Shown here piece by piece: positions 58,124-64,000 of a DNA stretch of 64,000 bases. Position numbers and translations under genes: made by a program. Position 1 is the stretch's first letter. Each line of letters starts with the position of its first letter. Source of the stretch: Photobacterium sp. TLY01 (GTDB lineage Bacteria > Pseudomonadota > Gammaproteobacteria > Enterobacterales > Vibrionaceae); the NCBI RefSeq assembly GCF_021432065.1, contig NZ_CP090364.1, forward strand, positions 1,502,601-1,566,600, read 5' to 3'. The notes below the pieces were generated by a model. That model searched no databases and was not told the DNA's origin. It saw only the letters and a list, made by a program, of their open reading frames with translations.

Positions 58124-58456
58124 GCAATAGACTCTGTTTTTGGCTGAAATTTTGGCATTTCTTCTTATTGAGGCCACATCGTAGACCTATCACACGCCAT
58201 ATTCAAAGAGAAACTTCAAAAATTTTGTTAAAATGATCAACATTTTCAACTTTTGTTGAATGTTTTGTTATGCAGGAGAAAAGCGGGATAAAGTCATGCA
58301 TCATCGGGATAACTGGCCTGATGATGGGTGTTTTATACTTCGATGTGATGATTAATCGGAGTGTTTGACTGGTTTTTTGGGTGATTATCAGAAATTTACC
58401 CCGAAATCACCCGATTTACATTATCTGTCTTCTGTATTAGGCATGCCGTGAAAGAA

Positions 58457-58924
58457 TCATTCGGAAGCGCCTGCCTGAGCGGACAGTTTGGCCTTAATAA
58501 AGGTGGCATGGTCAACATAGATCAGCTCTGCGACCTGGCGGATAACGGCTTCTTCCACCGGGTCTAAAGTGCCGTCAGCAAAAGCGACCTGCCACATGGC
58601 CTCAATCAAGCGGTAACGCGCTTCTGCAGACAGAGAGCGCAGCTTGTTGGTGAATTCAAACACCGACACAGACTGCTCGCTGCGGGTTTGTGCTTCGTGC
58701 AACAGGGCTCTGGCTTGTGCGTCATTCACTTCAAGCAATTTAACGAGCAAGTGGACTTTTGCACTTTCCTCGCTGGGATCCCGGTTGTGATCGGCATCTG
58801 CGACTTCACAGAGCAGTGAAGCCATCGCCAGGTGAAGGGATGGCGTATCAACCGCCGCGCCCTCATCACTGCCTTCATTCATCACCTGACGAAAGAGTAC
58901 GCGTAATTGCTGGAACATCATCAT
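58457..58924 (-). CDS. TerB-family (DjlA-type) protein
   Basis: 155 residues, all-helical. TerB-like domain features: CEVADADHNRDPSEESAKVHLL and WQVAFADGTLDPVEEAVIRQVAELI, acidic motifs which may bind metal. Three consecutive ATGs (58924, 58921, 58918) follow AAAGGAA; the third gives the best spacing. Function unknown; not linked to a ter operon. Divergent from hrpA. Confidence 0.85.
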   Translation of the reverse strand: MMMFQQLRVLFRQVMNEGSDEGAAVDTPSLHLAMASLLCEVADADHNRDPSEESAKVHLLVKLLEVNDAQARALLHEAQTRSEQSVSVFEFTNKLRSLSAEARYRLIEAMWQVAFADGTLDPVEEAVIRQVAELIYVDHATFIKAKLSAQAGASE

Positions 58925-59114
58925 TTCCTTTCAACAGCCTGAGTCATACTTTTATCTTTGCAGTGCCCGCAGAAAAAATGCAAGGGATAGTTTTAGCCTG
59001 CCTGATGAAAGATAAACTATGTGGTAGAATCGCGGCAGTTTTATGATGAGTTTGTTCAGGTCTTGTCTACTTGCATTCACCCTGAACAACCAACTGATAC
59101 AAGCAGGAAATCAC

Positions 59115-62100
59115 TTGACTCAGTCTACAACGTCTCCATCTGAGCGGACCGAGGTTCGCAATAATGAAAAAACATTAAAAGCTGCGCTGAAAGATTGCCT
59201 GATCCGCGATCGCTTCCGTTTGCACAAAAGAGTGCAGGGCGCCGCCAAAATTAAGAATGAGCAGGCTCGCCATGCGGTATTCGATGAAATCGCCATGGAC
59301 ATTGCTCGTTCAATGCAGTCTGTTGAAATCCGTCGCAGCAGTTGTCCTCAGATCAGCTATCCAGAACAGCTGCCTGTCAGTCAGAAGAAAGAGGACATTG
59401 CAAAAGCGATCAGCGAACATCAGGTCGTGATTGTCGCCGGTGAAACCGGCTCTGGGAAAACCACTCAGCTCCCTAAAATTTGTCTTGAGCTTGGGCTGGG
59501 CACCACGGGAACCATAGGTCACACTCAGCCCCGCCGGCTGGCGGCACGCTCTGTTGCGAACCGTATCGCTGAGGAGCTGGGCTGTGAGATGGGCTCAACC
59601 GTGGGTTACAAAGTGCGTTTTAACGATCAGGTTTCAGACAAGACGCAAGTCAAGCTGATGACTGACGGGATTTTGCTGGCTGAAATTCAGAACGATAAAT
59701 ATCTGAATCAGTATGACACCATCATTATCGATGAAGCCCACGAGCGAAGCCTGAACATTGATTTCATTCTGGGCTACCTGAAGAACCTGTTGCCGAAACG
59801 CCCGGATCTGAAGGTGATCATTACCTCTGCAACTATCGATCCGGAACGCTTTTCAAAACACTTCAATAATGCGCCGATTATCGAAGTATCTGGCCGTACC
59901 TATCCGGTTGAAGTCCGTTACCGGCCGATCATGGATGACAGTGACGATAACGATCGTGATCAGCTGCAGGCCATTTTCGACGCGGTCGATGAACTGTGCG
60001 ATGAAGGCATGGGCGATATTCTGATCTTCATGAACGGTGAACGGGAAATTCGCGACACCGCAGACGCCCTGAACAAGCGCAATATCAAACACACTGAAAT
60101 CGTGCCTTTGTACGCCCGCCTGTCCGCAAGTGAGCAGAACCGGGTGTTCCAGTCGCACAGCGGCCGGCGCATTGTACTATCGACCAACGTGGCTGAAACC
60201 TCACTGACAGTACCGGGGATCAAATATGTGATTGATCCGGGTACAGCCCGCATCAGCCGCTACAGTTATCGCACCAAGGTGCAGCGCTTACCGATTGAAC
60301 CGATATCGCAGGCCAGTGCCAATCAGCGTAAAGGCCGTTGTGGCCGGGTGGCGGCAGGTATTTGTATTCGTCTGTATTCAGAGGAAGACTTTCTGTCGCG
60401 TCCGGAATTCACCGATCCGGAAATTCTGCGCACGAACTTAGCCTCGGTGATTTTACAGATGACGGCGATTGGCCTGGGTGATATCCAGGCTTTCCCGTTT
60501 GTTGAGCCGCCTGACAGCCGGAATATTCAGGACGGTGTGCGCTTGCTGGAAGAGCTGGGCGCCATGAACGCCAACGCCACTGACCCGCGTAAGCGCCTGA
60601 CCGAGATTGGCCGTCAGTTGGCGAAGTTGCCGATTGATCCGCGTTTGGCACGTATGGTGCTGGAAGCACCGAAGCACGGTGCGCTGCAAGAGGTCATGAT
60701 TATTGCCTCTGCCTTGTCAATTCAGGATCCGCGTGAACGGCCGACAGACAAACAGCAGGCATCGGATGAGAAACACCGTCGTTTCTATGACAAAGAATCG
60801 GATTTCCAGACCTTTGTGAACCTCTGGGAGTACGTGAAAGAACAGCAAAAAACGCTGTCTGCGAATCAGTTCCGTAAGCAGTGTAAAGCGGATTACCTGA
60901 ACTATCTGCGCGTGCGGGAGTGGCAGGATATTTATTTTCAGGTGCATCAGGTTGTGCGCGAGCTGAAGCTGCGCCATAACGACGAACCAGCCGATTATCA
61001 GGCAGTGCATACCTCGTTGCTGGCCGGGTTACTGTCGCATATTGGCCAGAAAGATCAGGAGAAGAACGACTATCAGGGCGCGCGCAACGCCAGATTTAAC
61101 ATCTTCCCCGGTTCCGGTATTTTCAAGAAGCAGCCTAAGTGGGTCATGGTGGCCGAACTGGTGGAAACCTCCAAGCTGTGGGGGCGTATTGCCGCTAAGA
61201 TTCAGCCTGAATGGATCGAACCGCTGGCACCGCATCTGATTAAACGCAGCTACAGTGAACCGCACTGGGAGAAAAAGCAGGCGTCTGTACAGGCCTTTGA
61301 GAAAGTCACCCTGTACGGCATTCCGATTGTACCTAAGCGTAAGGTGAATTACGGCAAGATTGATCCCGTGCTCAGCCGAGAAATTTTCATCCGTTCGGCC
61401 CTGGTCGAAGGGGACTGGGACACCAAACATAAGTTCTTCCATCAAAACCGCCAGTTATTGCGGGAAGTGGAAGAGCTGGAACATAAATCCCGCCGGCGTG
61501 ACATTCTGATCGACGATGATGCCCTGTATGAATTCTACGATCAGCGGGTTGAACATACTGTGGTTTCCGGCCGTCATTTTGATACCTGGTGGAAAGAGGC
61601 GTCCCGGAAAGACAAAGAGCTGCTCAATTTTGAGCGAGAGATGCTGCTACGGAGCGATGCGAGTCATGTCACTGAGCTCGATTATCCCAACTTCTGGCAT
61701 CAGGGCGGCTTAAAACTCAAACTGAGTTACCAGTTCGAGCCGGGTGATGACACAGATGGCGTGACGGTTCATCTTCCGCTCCCTGTATTGAATCAGGTCG
61801 AGCCGGACGGCTTTGACTGGCAGATACCGGGTTTGCGGCATGAGCTGGTGGTGGCTTTGATTAAATCCCTGCCTAAATCATTACGACGTAACTTTGTGCC
61901 GGCACCCAACTATGCCGATGCGTTTCTGGCCCGGGTGCAGGCACTGTCGATGCCTTTGCTGGATGCGCTGGAGAAAGAACTCAAGCGGATGACAGGTGTG
62001 ACGGTACTGCGCGATGACTGGAATCTGGATCAAGTCCCTGAACACCTGAAGATCACATTCCGCGCTGTGGATCACCGCAACCGCAAACTTCGGGAAAATA

Positions 62101-63038
62101 AAGACTTGTACGCGCTGAAAGACAGCCTGAAAGAGAAAGTTCAGGAAACCCTGTCGAAGGTTGCCGATGATGATATTGAGCAGGACGGACTGAAGACCTG
62201 GAGCTTTGGTGCGTTGCCTGAGCGTTATCAGCAAAAACGTGGCGGGTTTGAAGTCAAAGCCTATCCGGCCATTATTGATAACAAAGACTCTGTCGGTATC
62301 AAGCTGTTTGAGACCGAAGAAGAACAGCGCACCGCCATGCAGCAAGGTCAGCGCCGTCTGATATTGCTTAACGTGCCGTCGCCGATCAAATATCTGCATG
62401 CCAACTTACCGAATAAATCCAAGCTGGGTCTGTACTTTAACCCGTACGGGCGGGTCATGGATCTGATTGATGACTGTATCGCCTGCGGCGTGGATAAACT
62501 GATCGAGGAAAAAGGCGGTCTGGTTTGGGATGCTGATGCCTTTGAAGCCTTGAAGGAGCATGTGCGGGCTGAGCTGGGCGATACAGTGGTTGATATCGCC
62601 AAACAGGTAGAAGCGATTTTGACAACGGCGTTTAATATCAACAAGAAATTGAAAGGGAAAGTCGATTTGAGTATGGCCTTTGCTTTGTCTGATATTAAAG
62701 CGCAAATCGAAGGGTTGATCTTCAAAGGGTTTGCCACTGAGTGTGGCTGGCGACGTCTGCCGGATATTTTGCGTTACATGAAGGCGATTGAGCGCAGAAT
62801 GGAAAAACTGCCAATTGATCCGAATAAAGACCGGGTACACATTCTGAAAGTTGAGTCTGTTACCAACGAGTATAAAGAATTACTCAATAAGATCCCCAAA
62901 GGTCAGCCGATACCTGAACAGGTTAAAGAAATCCGCTGGATGATTGAGGAATTACGGGTGAGCTATTTTGCTCAACAATTAGGGACGCCGTATCCTGTCT
63001 CTGATAAACGGGTCAGAAATGCCATCGCAGCCTGTTAA
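59115..63038 (+). CDS. hrpA: ATP-dependent RNA helicase HrpA
   Basis: 1307 residues from TTG 59115, chosen because AGGAAATC precedes it and a -10-like TAGAAT at 59025-59030 would make a start at ATG 59043 nearly leaderless; with ATG 59043 the protein would have 24 more residues. Walker A GETGSGKTTQLPK (from residue 109), DEAH (Asp206), SAT, QRKGRCGR, then helicase-associated, OB-fold and C-terminal DUF3418 domains. HrpA rescues collided or stalled ribosomes by splitting them on mRNA. Divergent from the TerB gene; followed by a strong terminator. Confidence 0.95.
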   Translation: MTQSTTSPSERTEVRNNEKTLKAALKDCLIRDRFRLHKRVQGAAKIKNEQARHAVFDEIAMDIARSMQSVEIRRSSCPQISYPEQLPVSQKKEDIAKAISEHQVVIVAGETGSGKTTQLPKICLELGLGTTGTIGHTQPRRLAARSVANRIAEELGCEMGSTVGYKVRFNDQVSDKTQVKLMTDGILLAEIQNDKYLNQYDTIIIDEAHERSLNIDFILGYLKNLLPKRPDLKVIITSATIDPERFSKHFNNAPIIEVSGRTYPVEVRYRPIMDDSDDNDRDQLQAIFDAVDELCDEGMGDILIFMNGEREIRDTADALNKRNIKHTEIVPLYARLSASEQNRVFQSHSGRRIVLSTNVAETSLTVPGIKYVIDPGTARISRYSYRTKVQRLPIEPISQASANQRKGRCGRVAAGICIRLYSEEDFLSRPEFTDPEILRTNLASVILQMTAIGLGDIQAFPFVEPPDSRNIQDGVRLLEELGAMNANATDPRKRLTEIGRQLAKLPIDPRLARMVLEAPKHGALQEVMIIASALSIQDPRERPTDKQQASDEKHRRFYDKESDFQTFVNLWEYVKEQQKTLSANQFRKQCKADYLNYLRVREWQDIYFQVHQVVRELKLRHNDEPADYQAVHTSLLAGLLSHIGQKDQEKNDYQGARNARFNIFPGSGIFKKQPKWVMVAELVETSKLWGRIAAKIQPEWIEPLAPHLIKRSYSEPHWEKKQASVQAFEKVTLYGIPIVPKRKVNYGKIDPVLSREIFIRSALVEGDWDTKHKFFHQNRQLLREVEELEHKSRRRDILIDDDALYEFYDQRVEHTVVSGRHFDTWWKEASRKDKELLNFEREMLLRSDASHVTELDYPNFWHQGGLKLKLSYQFEPGDDTDGVTVHLPLPVLNQVEPDGFDWQIPGLRHELVVALIKSLPKSLRRNFVPAPNYADAFLARVQALSMPLLDALEKELKRMTGVTVLRDDWNLDQVPEHLKITFRAVDHRNRKLRENKDLYALKDSLKEKVQETLSKVADDDIEQDGLKTWSFGALPERYQQKRGGFEVKAYPAIIDNKDSVGIKLFETEEEQRTAMQQGQRRLILLNVPSPIKYLHANLPNKSKLGLYFNPYGRVMDLIDDCIACGVDKLIEEKGGLVWDADAFEALKEHVRAELGDTVVDIAKQVEAILTTAFNINKKLKGKVDLSMAFALSDIKAQIEGLIFKGFATECGWRRLPDILRYMKAIERRMEKLPIDPNKDRVHILKVESVTNEYKELLNKIPKGQPIPEQVKEIRWMIEELRVSYFAQQLGTPYPVSDKRVRNAIAAC

Positions 63039-63093
63039 AGCAGTCTGAGGGTTCTGAACGTTATGAAGCGGGCAGCTTAAACGGTGCATACAA

Positions 63094-63120
63094 AACAGGC
63101 GAGTGAATCACTCGCCTGTT
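63094..63120 (+). terminator. Terminator after hrpA
   Basis: AACAGGCGAGT, loop GAATC, ACTCGCCTGTT followed by TCTTTTT. Confidence 0.85.
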
Positions 63121-63187
63121 TCTTTTTATTCCTTGGCGCCATGGCAGGTCGACTGTTATCTGCTTGGTCAGGGACTTGTCTGCTCTG

Positions 63188-63886
63188 CTACTGTTCCAGC
63201 AGCTTGGTGGCTTCTTGGCGTGTTCCGCCAACCGGTCGGTTGACAGAAATTGAGCGGCCTTTTTTCATGCCTTTCTCATAATCATCGGTCATCGCCTTCA
63301 TGGCTTCCTGCAATTGTTTCTTGAAGGTTTCACGGTCCAGGTTTTCAAATTCCCGGTCGATGAAATTACTCATGCGTTTGTCATGGTCGTCGTCGGTGTT
63401 CAGGGTTGGCAGTTTTTCCAGCGCGCCTTCTATCCAGCCGGCGAGAAAAGAGGAAACACGGCGGGTGACTTCAGTCGTACTGGCGCCTGTGCCGGCAAAG
63501 CTGTTGCGGAACTGGCCGGTTTGCTGGTTCATTTCGCGGTAGACGACATCAAAGGCGAAAGCGGCGAAAATCGCTCGCTCGGCCACGCCGATAAACTCAG
63601 CCTGTTTAAGTCCTTTATAATTGGTCAATACACATTCGACGCCGAAGCGGCGGTTAATGCCACGAATGATTTTTAAAATGTGCGCGCTGATATCTGATGG
63701 TAACAGGGTGGCTGATTTAGTTTTACCCATTTGGATGAATTCAATGTCATCTTGCTCCAGGCCGTACTTAAGCATCAGGCGGTGAGCCATTTTGATGGCT
63801 TGCGCGGCTTCATTGACGTTGGCCGAGTTACCTAACTCAAGGCATTTGGCTATTTTTTTCAGTGCCTTTCGCTTTTGTTCAGACAT
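63188..63886 (-). CDS. DUF2786-domain protein
   Basis: 232 residues from ATG 63886; an ATG at 63901 adds five. N-terminal DUF2786 helical domain (KRKALKKIAKCLELGNSANVNEAA, AHRLMLKYGLEQDDI), then a second alpha/beta domain (FIGVAERAIFAAFAFDVVYREM, TRRVSSFLAGWIEGALE) and a basic tail. Function unknown; sometimes seen in phage or accessory regions but here next to hrpA. The 3' end faces the hrpA terminator. Confidence 0.85.
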   Translation of the reverse strand: MSEQKRKALKKIAKCLELGNSANVNEAAQAIKMAHRLMLKYGLEQDDIEFIQMGKTKSATLLPSDISAHILKIIRGINRRFGVECVLTNYKGLKQAEFIGVAERAIFAAFAFDVVYREMNQQTGQFRNSFAGTGASTTEVTRRVSSFLAGWIEGALEKLPTLNTDDDHDKRMSNFIDREFENLDRETFKKQLQEAMKAMTDDYEKGMKKGRSISVNRPVGGTRQEATKLLEQ

Positions 63887-64000
63887 CCACACCACTCGCA
63901 TTCAAAAAACGGTCACGTATTTTAGCGTGTTCCCTATCAGGAAGGCAAAATTCTCTGTTGGTATTCTTTTGCGTTCAGCGGGAAATGAAGCGCTTGCCTT

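Noticed and set aside
1-64000. CRISPR arrays, insertion sequences, rRNA or tRNA genes
   Set aside because: No regularly spaced repeats, transposase-like proteins or RNA gene signatures were seen on either strand.

Overview
The window is about 64 kb of a gamma-proteobacterial chromosome, most likely from a member of the Vibrionaceae (Photobacterium-like). This rests on a fructose operon with a Cra/FruR regulator, a ppsR/ppsA pair, a vibrio-type ferric-aerobactin uptake locus, a DUF3802 protein, long GAPDH with an N-terminal extension, and YbiT, SanA, MaeA, HrpA and NagK that are close in sequence to the Escherichia coli proteins as I remember them. No rRNA, tRNA, CRISPR array or transposase was seen. 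The genus is an inference.

Region 1 (1-8950) is a central-carbon block. It holds the 5' part of a second PEP synthase (minus strand), a P-type cation ATPase (plus), and a tightly coupled minus-strand operon: acetyl/acyl-CoA synthetase, pyruvate-dehydrogenase-type E1alpha, E1beta, E2, and a dedicated acyl carrier protein. Region 2 (9215-13444) is an AttEFGH-type ABC system: ATPase, large FtsX-like permease, lipoprotein with a CrtC/AttH fold. Region 3 (13514-15268) is an AT-richer insert with an unknown small protein and a CoiA-like nuclease/coiled-coil protein.

Region 4 (15423-25372) is the fructose regulon (fruR divergent from fruBKA, with clustered FruR operators between them), a lipoprotein, and the divergent ppsR/ppsA pair. 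Region 5 (25538-33071) is iron: a divergent MFS permease, a FhuCDB-type (VatCDB-like) ABC importer and an IutA-like aerobactin receptor, with Fur-box matches in both control regions and no aerobactin biosynthesis genes.

Region 6 (33371-43388) has GAPDH, then a long leader with a candidate peptide and terminator in front of ybiT, yaiI, a patch of small cytoplasmic enzymes (two GNATs, a STAS/SpoIIAA-like protein, a HAD phosphatase), a small membrane protein, a secreted ParB/Srx-fold protein, a glutaredoxin and a DUF3802 protein. Region 7 (43570-63886) is mostly core: chemoreceptor, tapT, nagK, rhlE, a FabH-type ketosynthase, a Gfo/Idh oxidoreductase, an SLC13 symporter, a 41-residue ORF, a YbfB/YjiJ MFS permease with a GST, sanA, maeA, a TerB protein, hrpA and a DUF2786 protein. 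Most units end in clear hairpin terminators.

Metabolically the window is rich in enzymes of the PEP-pyruvate-acetyl-CoA node (two PEP synthases, the PpsR kinase/phosphatase, malic enzyme, GAPDH, PDH-type complex, acyl-CoA synthetase, fructose PTS). One regulator encoded here, FruR, may link several of them. The least explained items are the acs-PDH-ACP operon, the CoiA-like nuclease insert and the structured ybiT leader.
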